Position numbers and translations under genes: made by a program | Notes under the pieces: generated by a model | Seen by the model: only the letters and a program-made list of their open reading frames with translations | Told to the model about the DNA's origin: nothing | Databases searched by the model: none | Shown here: positions 24,868 through 33,768 of the stretch, piece after piece | How positions within the stretch are numbered: the first letter of the stretch is position 1 | Layout: each line of letters opens with the position of its first letter | Assembly: GCA_052033505.1 (NCBI GenBank) | Contig: JBPOJN010000002.1 | Span: forward strand, 1 to 64,000 | Length of the DNA stretch: 64,000 nucleotides | Direction of reading: 5' to 3' | DNA from: JBPOJN01 sp052033505 | GTDB taxonomy: Bacteria > UBA10199 > JACPAL01 > GCA-016699445

Positions 24868-27431
24868 GCGGCTTTTTTGCGGATAAAGGGATTGGTCGGG
24901 TCTTTGGGGCGGTGGGGTGGTTCGGGAGAGAAGTTCGGCGAAGAATTGTATTGAGAGTGCAAAGGCACTTTCAAAGTGCCTAGCTGGTCCGGGATCGGTG
25001 ACGCCTTGAATTTATGATGTTTCGCCTCGGCCCTTGAGGCTGCGATGCCGGCTAAGATCGCGAACGCGACCCATTCCAAATCCTGCGCCGTGGCACCGCG
25101 GCTTTCCTGAAGCGTATAAAGTTCGAGTAATTTCCCGGGCAGAAGATGCATCTTCGCGGCTTCGAAGAGGTCGTTATAACGCCGGGTCTCGGCTGCGGGA
25201 CGTCCGCTCAAAAGCGACGTGTCAAATTGGTCTTTTTTGACGCGATAACCGTCGGAGAGCGCGTTGCGCATGTCGACGATCTCATCCCGCGCCTGGATCT
25301 CGCGAATGATCTGCGTGACTTCCGCCGTTGGGACGTGCGCGAAAGCTTTCAGGGCCGGCGAGCTTTTCTTTTTACCCTCTGACGAGGAGCTGCGCCGGCG
25401 ATTCGATGATTTTTCCACGATGGCGTGTCGCATCTGTTCGAAGTCGCTTAAGCGCATTTCTTCGGCTGTCATGGAAACCCGCTTCCTCGATTTTTTGCCT
25501 ACGACCTTATCGAAATGTGTGACGATGTCGTGTTCGATAAATTTGATCATCGATTCGAGCATGGGGATGAAGTGACTCGCCTCGTTGAACATATTGATCG
25601 CGGACGCGATGGCTGCGTTGTCGGCAGCGGTCTGCAGGAGAGAAAAGTTCTGCCAATATCCATCTGTGTCTCGTCCGCGCATTTTTTGATAAACGGCTTT
25701 GGAAAAACGCCACGGCAAGAAGAGGAAAGTCTTGAGGAAGCCGATCATGTGACGGTGTTTCAAGCCGTTCAAGGAATCTTTGTAGCGGATGAACCCATGA
25801 TTTTTCTCGAACGTCTCCATCGCCTCCCGCACCTCGGGCGTGACGGCCTCGCCTAAATCGTCTTGATTAAAGCCCTGAAAATTCATCGAGATCTGGAGAC
25901 TGCGGTTGCCTCTTTCGTCGCGATTCAGGCGCGTCTTGGAGACTAGGATCGAGCGCGCATTACGGTAAGTCTTATGATCCGTGAACGTATTGTCGATGGT
26001 CGAAGGCACTGCGATCTGCGGCAGAGGCGTGGACCGGCCCAAGTTCAGAGCCTGATTCAAATCCATTTTTTTACGGTTGTGTTCGTGACCGTGCACGTAA
26101 AGGATCACTTCTTTGCGCGATAGGGTGCGGCGGAAAATTTCCCGTGCGCGTTTGGTGCGTTTGTATTTCCTGTATCTTAAGCGCGAGCACTCCAGTATGT
26201 CTTCGGCCTTGAAGTGACCATGAATCTGAAAGTGCGCATTCGGATTTTCTTGCAATTGGCTTTCGATGAAATTCTCGATGAGCTGGGCTTGCAGTGCGGA
26301 GATTTCACCTTTGAAGGCGCCCAAGGTCTTGTCGTGATCCATGCAATCGATCGTGATCGTATAAAGCGGAAATTCCGTGCCGTCCTTGTCCCGGAAACGC
26401 GCGGATTCGGTCGCATGCAGGTAAAAAGGCTGAGGCCATTTGCTGCGGTATTCTTCATCGAGCACGCTCGTGTCGTGATTCACGACGCATTCCCAAAATC
26501 TTTGTTCTTTGTCTGAATTCGCGATCGTCGCGTCCGAAGGCGTCCAAAAAGTGCGGAAAATCTCCAAGACGTTGTCGGAACGAAATTCGAGAATCTTTTC
26601 CCGGGAGCTGTTTTGTTCGCTGGGCAGCAGAATGCGGCATCCCGTACCGTCCGAGAGGACTTTGACGTTGATATCGCGCGTTTGTTTCGGCGAAATACGC
26701 TTCAAATTTGTAATGGACCGGATCGCATCGATGCTTCTTTCACGCGTCAGGATATTCGCTTCTTCACCAGCGGCCTCGAGCATTTCGCGGTTCAAGTCCC
26801 ATTTTGCCAGCAGAGGGACGTTCAAGATCGTGCGAACCGCGCGGCTTTTGTAATTTACCACTCCCGCGAAATAGCCTCCGTCGTGATTGCCCGGCGCGAA
26901 ACCGATGATGGGACGGCCGGTCGCAAACGCGATGGCGCCTACTTGGCCCATTTCTTCGCGTGTCGGATTTTCCGCGCCGTCTCCCAGAAACGCCAGCGAA
27001 ACGTGTACGGCATTCGCCTTGACCGCGTCTTGGTCGGCTTTTTTCACTAAGACGTATGTATAGAGAGAGGCGAACATTGTGGAAATGAGGCTGCGATAAG
27101 CGGTGTTTTGAATGCGGTCGAGCAAAGGTGACTGCAATGCGGTCGGCCGACGGCCCAGGGTGGTCTGCGGATCCCCGATGAGCAAGGTCACGACATCGCG
27201 ATCCGGCCCTGTGATGAGTCCGCCCATTTTCGGAAAATTCCTATTTCGCGCACGAAGGCGTGCGGAGTCATCGCTCAAAGGAGAGGGGTAAGAAGAAGAG
27301 GGCGTAGTATGGTTATCGTTCGATGGGAAATTTCCAAAGACAGGAGCCGGGCCCGACGGAAGGCTTTGAGGGGAAATATTCAGACCGCGTGGGAACGTGC
27401 CGAACTGGTGTGCCGCGACAGGCAGAGCCAT
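24864..27431 (-). CDS. Large calcineurin-like metallophosphoesterase
   Basis: An 855-residue protein with the ordered metal-binding motifs of calcineurin-like phosphoesterases: GDPQ near residue 87 (DxQ in place of DxH), GDGAENP near 150, GNHDGG near 181, HGHF near 405 and HGHEHN near 449. The domain is expanded by insertions, and the C-terminal ~350 residues are helical and unrecognised. The first ~65 residues are Pro/Ser-rich and unlikely to be folded. ATG 27431 is preferred over GTG 27437 because GAGG sits five bases upstream. Protein phosphatase, nucleotidase and nuclease roles are all possible; the substrate is unknown. Confidence 0.8.
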   Translation of the reverse strand: MALPVAAHQFGTFPRGLNISPQSLPSGPAPVFGNFPSNDNHTTPSSSYPSPLSDDSARLRARNRNFPKMGGLITGPDRDVVTLLIGDPQTTLGRRPTALQSPLLDRIQNTAYRSLISTMFASLYTYVLVKKADQDAVKANAVHVSLAFLGDGAENPTREEMGQVGAIAFATGRPIIGFAPGNHDGGYFAGVVNYKSRAVRTILNVPLLAKWDLNREMLEAAGEEANILTRERSIDAIRSITNLKRISPKQTRDINVKVLSDGTGCRILLPSEQNSSREKILEFRSDNVLEIFRTFWTPSDATIANSDKEQRFWECVVNHDTSVLDEEYRSKWPQPFYLHATESARFRDKDGTEFPLYTITIDCMDHDKTLGAFKGEISALQAQLIENFIESQLQENPNAHFQIHGHFKAEDILECSRLRYRKYKRTKRAREIFRRTLSRKEVILYVHGHEHNRKKMDLNQALNLGRSTPLPQIAVPSTIDNTFTDHKTYRNARSILVSKTRLNRDERGNRSLQISMNFQGFNQDDLGEAVTPEVREAMETFEKNHGFIRYKDSLNGLKHRHMIGFLKTFLFLPWRFSKAVYQKMRGRDTDGYWQNFSLLQTAADNAAIASAINMFNEASHFIPMLESMIKFIEHDIVTHFDKVVGKKSRKRVSMTAEEMRLSDFEQMRHAIVEKSSNRRRSSSSEGKKKSSPALKAFAHVPTAEVTQIIREIQARDEIVDMRNALSDGYRVKKDQFDTSLLSGRPAAETRRYNDLFEAAKMHLLPGKLLELYTLQESRGATAQDLEWVAFAILAGIAASRAEAKHHKFKASPIPDQLGTLKVPLHSQYNSSPNFSPEPPHRPKDPTNPFIRKKAA

Positions 27432-27814
27432 AAACACCTCAAGTGAAAAACATCCCCCATCCGCAAAACGTAAATGGTTCTGTACGCCCTTCTTTTTGAT
27501 AAAGAAAAGAACAATCTGTGGATAACTTGAAAAAAATCCCTTAAAAATTAATATGTTGCGTCATTTTCGCGGATAAGTTTTGTGTCTATAAGTTGTGGAT
27601 GGTGTGGGGATGGATTGTGAAAAATCTTTTATTTTCAGCGAATTGAAAAGATTGCCGGTGCGTGTCATTTTACGCGGGAAAAATTCAGATTTGCGGCATG
27701 CTTCCGTCAGTGATTCCGAATTCATTCCTTCACGCCTGCTTTAATTCTAGGTCCTGCGCTTCCCTTTTGTTATCATTCCCGTTTCACGCATCATCATCTT
27801 CGGGGGAAGATCTT
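27432..27814. other. AT-rich divergent intergenic region with DnaA-box-like sites
   Basis: About 380 bases between two divergent genes. It must hold both promoters, though I cannot place -35/-10 boxes with confidence. It contains one perfect E. coli-type DnaA box at 27517-27525 and two relaxed ones at 27568-27576 and 27594-27602, with A/T-rich runs around 27528-27555 and 27620-27650. An in-frame upstream extension of the following gene from 27662 is not supported. Confidence 0.5.
27517..27525 (-). promoter_or_regulatory. DnaA-box-like 9-mer
   Basis: The plus strand reads TGTGGATAA, a perfect complement of the consensus TTATCCACA. Two related 9-mers (CGCGGATAA, TGTGGATGG), each with two mismatches, follow within 80 bases in the same orientation. 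Confidence 0.45.
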
Positions 27815-28546
27815 ATGAAAAAAATCGGATTTCTGTTTCTAGGAATGCTCGCGGTCTTCACCGCATGCGATAGCAGTTCCACCGTTTCCGAAAACACGTT
27901 TGAAGTGCAAGGCTCCGACGGCACGGAAGCCGCGGCTGCTCTGATCCAAGGGGAATTCAAATCCTTGGGCAGTCCCAGCGAGCTGACGTTAAACGTTTAC
28001 GCCTCTTGGCTTAGTACCAATGAAGATTGCTCCGATCCAATCCTGATCGAAGATAATGGAACCACGCCGACGCCTTATGATTTGACGGCGCAGCCGACTC
28101 TTTTTGCTGGATCCCCTCCGGACGGCACTTATCCCTGTTTTATTTTGAAGATCAGTGACCAAATCACGTTCACGGGCGACGCCGCGGCCATCGCGGATAA
28201 TCCGGCCTGCGTGGACACGTTGACCCCGCACACGATGGACGTCTATCGCGAAGACGTGCCTGCGGAGTCTTTGTACCTGGACATGGAAGGCAACCCCGTC
28301 CCCGCGCGCGGCACGCGCGAAGCTCCGGTCGACGATACGATCTATCTCTTCGCTACGACGAACCCGGCGGCTTACGTCGCGGCGAGCGGATCGGCGGGCG
28401 ACGAAGCGACGACCATCCCCGCGTCCATCGAAGTCCCCGGGTCGGTGCGGGTCGTTTTCAATTTCCAAGACATGATCACGACGAGCAACGACAACGGCGG
28501 CCCCGATTTCTGCTGGGCGGAAGGTCCCGAAATTTCCTTCGAATGA
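27815..28546 (+). CDS. Unknown lipoprotein
   Basis: A 243-residue lipoprotein beginning MKKIGFLFLGMLAVFTAC, with a lipobox at FTAC and a GGGGGAAGA ribosome-binding site upstream. The mature part has several cysteines (EDCSD, YPCF, NPACVD, FCWAEG), likely disulphides, and is Asp/Pro-rich and beta-like. No family recognised. It precedes tRNA-Glu and stands alone. Confidence 0.78.
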   Translation: MKKIGFLFLGMLAVFTACDSSSTVSENTFEVQGSDGTEAAAALIQGEFKSLGSPSELTLNVYASWLSTNEDCSDPILIEDNGTTPTPYDLTAQPTLFAGSPPDGTYPCFILKISDQITFTGDAAAIADNPACVDTLTPHTMDVYREDVPAESLYLDMEGNPVPARGTREAPVDDTIYLFATTNPAAYVAASGSAGDEATTIPASIEVPGSVRVVFNFQDMITTSNDNGGPDFCWAEGPEISFE

Positions 28547-28623
28547 TTTTTAACTCCGTCAGGGGACGAAAAAGAGCTTGAAGCCCGCGTGATCGTTCCG
28601 GTAGGGAGAGCCACTCTCTTTTC

Positions 28624-28696
28624 GCTCCCATCGTCTAGTGGCCTAGGACGGAGCCCTCTCACGGCTTAAACACCGGTTCGAATCCGGTTGGGAGCA
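28624..28696 (+). tRNA. tRNA-Glu (anticodon CTC)
   Basis: A full cloverleaf can be drawn: acceptor GCTCCCA pairs with TGGGAGC (28689-28695) followed by discriminator A. A D-arm (GTCTAGTGGCCTAGGAC), anticodon stem GAGCC/GGCTT with loop CTCTCAC giving anticodon CTC, and T-stem ACCGG/CCGGT with TTCGAAT loop complete it. It resembles E. coli tRNA-Glu throughout the D and anticodon arms. The CCA end is not encoded. Confidence 0.95.
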
Positions 28697-28707
28697 CAAA
28701 AATCGTC

Positions 28708-28727
28708 CCGCTGGCTGGGCGGTTTTT
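28708..28727 (+). terminator. Possible intrinsic terminator after tRNA-Glu
   Basis: CCGC (28708-28711), a seven-base loop and GCGG (28719-28722) are followed directly by TTTTT, with an A-run before the stem. The stem is short, so the call is tentative. Confidence 0.4.
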
Positions 28728-28785
28728 CCTCCATCACCAACCCAGTGGGGTGTAACTTTAATTCCGTAAACGAGAGGTGCTTAAC

Positions 28786-29085
28786 GTGAAAAAAATAAAC
28801 TTTCTCCTGCTCCTAATATTCGTCTTTGGCATGGCCGGTTGCGGTAGCGGTACCAAATGTTCCGACTGGTCTGCGGACACCACGGGTGCGTCGTGGGGGA
28901 ATTGTTCCGACAAATCCCAGCGTGCGATCGAGTGTAAAACTTCCGATCCAGGAAAATACGCCTGTGACTGTCGGAAAAATGACACGGTCGAGCGTCACTT
29001 CGAACGCACGGACATCATCGCTGGGGATAAAGCGGCGACGGCGAAAATCGCCAACGACGCGTGCGGCTGGGATATCGTTCCATGA
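28786..29085 (+). CDS. Small Cys-rich lipoprotein
   Basis: A 99-residue lipoprotein with GTG start: VKKINFLLLLIFVFGMAGC, lipobox MAGC. GAGAGG sits eight bases upstream; an in-frame GTG at 28777 lies on top of that site and is less likely. The mature protein carries seven further cysteines (KCSDW, GNCSD, IECKT, YACDCRKN, NDACGW), implying a disulphide-rich fold. No family recognised. Its stop overlaps a 25-codon ORF in an ATGA junction. Confidence 0.72.
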   Translation: MKKINFLLLLIFVFGMAGCGSGTKCSDWSADTTGASWGNCSDKSQRAIECKTSDPGKYACDCRKNDTVERHFERTDIIAGDKAATAKIANDACGWDIVP

Positions 29086-29159
29086 TCGCCGCCGAAGTCC
29101 GCATCACGCAGGAAGGGATTCCCGAAATGATCCCGGTCGAGGCCGAAATCTCGGATTAG
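29082..29159 (+). CDS. Possible 25-residue coupled small ORF
   Basis: ATG 29082 overlaps the stop of the small lipoprotein (ATGA) and opens 25 codons ending TAG at 29157-29159 (MIAAEVRITQEGIPEMIPVE...). The junction is typical of translational coupling, but the ORF is very short and could arise by chance. Confidence 0.25.
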   Translation: MIAAEVRITQEGIPEMIPVEAEISD

Positions 29160-29193
29160 CGAAAAGTCTAAACTGTACTAAGCCTCAAGACCC

Positions 29194-30312
29194 ATGACAA
29201 AAATCTCCGACGATCTTTATTTCCACGCCTTCTTGCGTTTCATCACAAAAAACGACGCGAAGACCGGTGAGCCGCTACTGTGGTTGAAAGACAAGAAGAG
29301 ACCAAAACAACTTGTGGAAGCCATCCTCTCCGCGCCGCTTTTTGAAGGTATCAAAGTCGGTCGTGACGGGGATGATGAATTCGCTCCGGTTACTTTGAAG
29401 AATGCTGCGGGTTTAGTGGCGAAGGGTCGTGACGTCTTCGTCGAGCTTAAAAATGAGGATGCCACTGATGTGGATCTCTTCGTCGGTATTCATCTCGACG
29501 ACGGCATCTCCGAATTTCGATTCATCGCGCAGCGAGCCGAGCTTATCCGCCATCAGGAGACCGCGATCTGCGACATCATTGCGGTGGTCCGGGGATGCTG
29601 GAAGGCGATGAAGGACGTCGCGGGACTCGACGTCGGCCACGTCCTGTTTCAGTTCATGCGGAAACCGTTCGACTACCTGCGCTCGCGTCCGCCACGGCAG
29701 AGTCTTATTTATCCCGATCCGTCACTTGTGACTTTCATCGATCCTGCGTTCCATGCCTCCGGCGCCGCTTTCGCGCGCCCGGGCGATCCTAAAACTCTCA
29801 CAATTCCGCCTCCGCCGTCGCCCGCAGAGATGACCGAAGAAGACGGGCTGGTGACCGTGCGTTGGGCCCGCAGTTTAAGCGACGACGATCTCATCGCCGC
29901 CGCGGGAGGCCATAACCTGTGGATCACCGACCGCATCGAGACGGATCTCGTGTCCGGTTTCAACGAAGTCGGCGACGCGCGTTACTACGCGGGCAAGGGC
30001 GCGCCGAAAACGCCGCTCACGCTTTATTTTCCCGAAACCCGGACCGGTTTTAAAGCCGTTCTGGTGCTCCCCGACGGATCGGTGGAAGAAAGCGCATGGA
30101 AGGAAGCCAAAAAAATCATGCAGGAGAAAGTCTTGCCCGACGGCACTCCGGTCGATCGCGTGTGCTTGGTCGTGCCCTTGCGCGAACACGTTTTCCAGAT
30201 CGCCGAACGGGCGAAGCACGAGGGTTTCGCCGCGATCCTCTATCCAGACGATAATGGCCGATTTTGGAACGTCGATCCGCCCGGCCTCTGGCGCGGGGAG
30301 ATTAAAAAGTAA
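29194..30312 (+). CDS. Unknown 372-residue protein upstream of a Y-family polymerase
   Basis: No family recognised with confidence. It is a soluble-looking protein with no signal peptide; a Pro-rich linker (TIPPPPSPAEM near 208) divides it into two domains. It ends six bases before the Y-family polymerase start, so the two are co-transcribed and possibly coupled. By position it might act with the polymerase, but nothing in the sequence (no RecA, LexA or ImuB-like motif) shows this. Confidence 0.75.
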   Translation: MTKISDDLYFHAFLRFITKNDAKTGEPLLWLKDKKRPKQLVEAILSAPLFEGIKVGRDGDDEFAPVTLKNAAGLVAKGRDVFVELKNEDATDVDLFVGIHLDDGISEFRFIAQRAELIRHQETAICDIIAVVRGCWKAMKDVAGLDVGHVLFQFMRKPFDYLRSRPPRQSLIYPDPSLVTFIDPAFHASGAAFARPGDPKTLTIPPPPSPAEMTEEDGLVTVRWARSLSDDDLIAAAGGHNLWITDRIETDLVSGFNEVGDARYYAGKGAPKTPLTLYFPETRTGFKAVLVLPDGSVEESAWKEAKKIMQEKVLPDGTPVDRVCLVVPLREHVFQIAERAKHEGFAAILYPDDNGRFWNVDPPGLWRGEIKK

Positions 30313-30318
30313 GACATT

Positions 30319-31524
30319 ATGTCCCTTCTTCACTGGCTCTTCGTCGACCTCAATTCCTACTTCGCTTCCGTCGAGCAACAGCTCCAACCCAAATTGCGCG
30401 GCAAGCCCGTCGGCGTTGTGCCTCTCATGGCGGACACGACTTGTTGCATCGCCGCGAGCTACGAAGCCAAAAAGTTCGGAGTCAAAACCGGTACGATGGT
30501 CGCTGAGGCGAAACGGCTGTGTCCCGACATCCGCCTCGTCGAAGCGCGACACGAAAAATACGTGAAATACCACGAAGCGATCGTCGTCGCGGTGGAATCC
30601 TGCCTGCCGGTCACCGCCGTGATGTCGATCGACGAGATGGCGTGCCGTCTCACGGGCCGCGATCAAAAAATTGAGAATGCCCTCGCGCTCGGCAGACAAG
30701 TGAAAGATCGGATTTTGGAAGTGGGGGATCAATTGCGCTCGTCGGTCGGACTCGCGACGAATCGCATGCTCGCGAAGGTCGCTTCCAACATGCAAAAACC
30801 CGACGGTCTCACTGCCGTCATGCTCGAAGATTTACCGCGCGTGTTATTGCCCCTGAAGATCTCCGATTTCCCCGGCATCGGCCCGCGCATGGGCGAACGT
30901 TTGAAAGAGCGGAATGTGCGCACGACCGCAGACTTGCTCGCCCTTGATGAAATGCAGATGCGCACCATCTGGGGCGGCATCGGCGGCGAGCGGTATTATC
31001 GCTGGCTGCGCGGAGAAGATTTAGAGATCACGACGGCGCACAATCAGTCGGTGGGCCACTCCCACGTCCTGCCGCCTGAGCTTCGTAATACCAAAGGCGC
31101 GCATGCGGTCGCGCTGAGGCTTCTGCAAAAAGCCGCGGTGCGTTTACGTAAGATGGACTGCTGGGCGACGCGCTTGAATCTTTCGCTCTCTTATATGGGC
31201 CGCGGGATACATTGGTCCAAAGACGCGAAGATGCTCGAGTGCCAGGATACGCTCACGTTACAGGAAGGTTTGACCCGTCTCTGGGAGAAACGCGCCGAAG
31301 GAAAAATCCTGAAAGTCGCCGTGACATTATCCGGACTCGTGCCCGACCAGCATCGGTCGTTTTCGTTTTTCGACCAACCGAAACGCGTGAGTTTGAGCCG
31401 CGCGATGGACGCCGTGAACGCGAAGTACGGCCGCAACGCGGTCTATCTTGGTAGCGTTGCCGAAGTGCTGACCTCGGCCCCGACGCGGATCGCTTTCTCG
31501 AGCATTCCGGATGTTACGATTTGA
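30319..31524 (+). CDS. Y-family DNA polymerase (DinB/UmuC-like)
   Basis: A translesion polymerase of 401 residues. The palm motif FVDLNSYFASVEQ near residue 8 supplies the first catalytic Asp and the steric-gate Tyr/Phe. SIDEM near 105 supplies the Asp-Glu pair (usually SIDEAYLD, here SIDEMACRL, a divergent version). SVGLATNRMLAKVASNMQKPDG near 143 and FPGIGPRMGERLKERNVRT near 190 are the fingers and thumb HhH segments. No obvious C-terminal beta-clamp peptide was found. It is co-transcribed with an upstream unknown gene. It fits the Pol IV/UmuC family better than ImuB because the catalytic residues are intact. Confidence 0.88.
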   Translation: MSLLHWLFVDLNSYFASVEQQLQPKLRGKPVGVVPLMADTTCCIAASYEAKKFGVKTGTMVAEAKRLCPDIRLVEARHEKYVKYHEAIVVAVESCLPVTAVMSIDEMACRLTGRDQKIENALALGRQVKDRILEVGDQLRSSVGLATNRMLAKVASNMQKPDGLTAVMLEDLPRVLLPLKISDFPGIGPRMGERLKERNVRTTADLLALDEMQMRTIWGGIGGERYYRWLRGEDLEITTAHNQSVGHSHVLPPELRNTKGAHAVALRLLQKAAVRLRKMDCWATRLNLSLSYMGRGIHWSKDAKMLECQDTLTLQEGLTRLWEKRAEGKILKVAVTLSGLVPDQHRSFSFFDQPKRVSLSRAMDAVNAKYGRNAVYLGSVAEVLTSAPTRIAFSSIPDVTI

Positions 31525-31593
31525 CGCTCCTCGTCTTTAAAAAAACAAAAATCATTAGGCCCTCCGAGACCGCGTCCGTATAATTGAGCGAGG

Positions 31594-32211
31594 ATGGCAG
31601 ACGCGAAGTCACCTCTCAATTTGACCACGCTTTCCGAATATTTCCGAGGACTCATTCACGAGGCCTTGGATCATCGGAAGCGGAGCCGTTCGATTCAAAC
31701 TCCGGAGGCCGTGGAATTTTATCTGGTCAATCTTCTCCAAGGTTGCCTCTCTACGGAAGCCCTCTATCCCTCGCCTCCGGAAGGTTTCAAAGAAGAACCC
31801 TTGGCTCTTTTGTTTTTGAAGGCATCTCAATCGCGGGACGACGTGCGGGTCGCGTTACTGCGGAGGTTGGGGGATTTCTCGCTCTTCATCTCCGGTTTTT
31901 TCCCGGCGAGCTTGGGCCGGCGGTTGGTGGACGTGGATTACTACATCCAGATGGGTGAGACGGCGTACGGAAACCTATCGCAAATCCTGGTGCGGCGTGC
32001 GGCCTTGCGGGAGATCTTCACCGAATTGGCCCGGCGGTTCGTTGTTTACGCCGACATCCTATCCGAAGTCAGTGAGAGGAGCCGCATGCAAAATCACACC
32101 GATCTCTTGCGGCTTTACGAACATTGGCTGAAAACGGGTAGCGAACGTACCGCGAAGCTTCTCTCTGATGCGGGGATCCTTCCGGTCAAAACGCCCCATT
32201 CACCGAATTGA
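31594..32211 (+). CDS. Unknown 205-residue helical protein
   Basis: A soluble, helix-rich protein with no signal peptide. Segments such as RRLGDFSLFISGFFPASLGRR (about 89-109) and DVDYYIQMGETAYGNLS (about 112-128) look like a conserved core. I remember proteins of this style as conserved hypotheticals in deltaproteobacteria-like genomes, but cannot name a family. It follows the polymerase by 69 bases and may share its transcript. Confidence 0.75.
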   Translation: MADAKSPLNLTTLSEYFRGLIHEALDHRKRSRSIQTPEAVEFYLVNLLQGCLSTEALYPSPPEGFKEEPLALLFLKASQSRDDVRVALLRRLGDFSLFISGFFPASLGRRLVDVDYYIQMGETAYGNLSQILVRRAALREIFTELARRFVVYADILSEVSERSRMQNHTDLLRLYEHWLKTGSERTAKLLSDAGILPVKTPHSPN

Positions 32212-32298
32212 AATTTCTGCTTCAGTTTGGAGCCGGCCTTCATCGAGCTTTATTTTCTGCGAAGACGTCCGGTGTGGACTTGAGGGACTCTGGAATGA

Positions 32299-33666
32299 TC
32301 AGCGAAAGCCTTCGGGTTGCAGCAGAGACTGAAGGGCTCTGTGGACGCCTGCAAAATGCCGTTCTCGGACGGCCCCGAAAATGTTTCTCATTAAACTTCC
32401 ATCGTCCTGGGTCACGAAGCGTTCCGGAACATAATGGTCGGAGTATTCGTCGGGATTTCCCAGATAATGCAGATACTCATGGGGAAAACGGCGTTCCGCA
32501 TCGTCGATGCTGATTTGATGCGTGGAAGGGCGAATGACGTGGCAAGAGCCCGGCGTCAGTGGGCGACAAGCCTCCGTCGTATCGCGGTAGAACTGGACTG
32601 GAATCCCGTCATCCGTGAATGAAACGCTGAAATTGATGTGAGAGGCATTGCCGAGAGGTTCTTGAAGGATACTGGTCAGGCCATTTTGCATGGAGGTGAC
32701 GGGTATGTCGACGAAGGCCTCGGCAAAGTAGATAGGTTTGATCCGTACGTTTACGAATGTTCCGTGTTCCCGAAAATAATTAATATAATATTCATGCCAA
32801 CTGACGAGCTCCCGGCTCGATCCGTTCAAGTGGAAGACTGAGGTATAGACTCGAGATTGTCCGAACTGGGTCTCCGCATTTTTCCGAAATAAAGTGAAGA
32901 GTGCTTCACCCTGATCGCTTCGTAAGGTCAGCGACATATTCGCATCGTTGCAAGAAAAGCCGCCACCGTCGGCTCTGGATACCTCTCCGCGGCCATTGAT
33001 GCTTCCGGCGGGCATCTTGCGCTCGTCGAAAATTAACCCGTTTCGGATCTGATATTGCCGCGCTTGTACCTCGCCGCACAACATCTGACCGCTCTCCGGA
33101 AACGAGTCATACACGTTGTATCCGCCGTCTTCGAAGCGCGCCGCTAATCCTTTTAGCTGCGTCACGTCTCCGGCGATGAATCGTCCCTCGTCCCACAAAA
33201 CCAATGTGCCACTGAAGAATGCATATCCTACCGGATCATCCTCCGGATTTTCGCGGAGGAATCCGTATTGGATGGTATAGCTTTTTCCTTTGTAGGCCAC
33301 TTTCCCGGAAGTCACCGGTGCGTCGCGGTAGTAATTGAACATACGGTCCACATTCGGAGCCGATAAAACGTAACCGTCTTGAAAAATGGCATACGTCGTA
33401 TCGCTTTTGCCACGATCCGGGTTGCAGAATCCGTCCGCATTCGTGGTGCAAGGGATTCCGTCGATCACCGTTTTATATCCCGAGCCCATCAAGGGGACGA
33501 CGCCCATATTCTTACCGGCTTGTTGATTGGATATGCGCGATGTGAGCGGGGCGTAGACGTCTTTGAGATCGTTTCGAGGTTTCGTTTTTTGCGGACAATT
33601 CGACAAAGCGGTAAAAGCGAAGAGGCTTGTGGCGAAGGAGGCTGGAAGCCTGCGAAGAACGCTCAT
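32299..33666 (-). CDS. Putative zinc metalloprotease lipoprotein (HEXXH)
   Basis: A 455-residue lipoprotein (lipobox LSNC). Near the C-terminus the sequence FPHEYLHYLGNPDEYSDH (395-411) has the HEXXH zinc motif followed by G-x-x-(D/E) spacing, with SLMRN at 424-428 in the position of a metzincin-like Met-turn. The same arrangement (HE..H..G..DEY...S.M) occurs in putative bacterial metallopeptidases. The N-terminal ~350 residues are beta-rich with several cysteine pairs and are not recognised. Zinc peptidase activity is inferred only from the motif. Confidence 0.72.
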   Translation of the reverse strand: MSVLRRLPASFATSLFAFTALSNCPQKTKPRNDLKDVYAPLTSRISNQQAGKNMGVVPLMGSGYKTVIDGIPCTTNADGFCNPDRGKSDTTYAIFQDGYVLSAPNVDRMFNYYRDAPVTSGKVAYKGKSYTIQYGFLRENPEDDPVGYAFFSGTLVLWDEGRFIAGDVTQLKGLAARFEDGGYNVYDSFPESGQMLCGEVQARQYQIRNGLIFDERKMPAGSINGRGEVSRADGGGFSCNDANMSLTLRSDQGEALFTLFRKNAETQFGQSRVYTSVFHLNGSSRELVSWHEYYINYFREHGTFVNVRIKPIYFAEAFVDIPVTSMQNGLTSILQEPLGNASHINFSVSFTDDGIPVQFYRDTTEACRPLTPGSCHVIRPSTHQISIDDAERRFPHEYLHYLGNPDEYSDHYVPERFVTQDDGSLMRNIFGAVRERHFAGVHRALQSLLQPEGFR

Positions 33667-33768
33667 GACGGCTCCTATCTATCCCCTGAAGTAAAGGATC
33701 GGTGCCAGCACGGAGAAGTTGTTTCTATTTTCTATTATCTCTCGACGCTCCGCGGCTTGAGTGCAATT

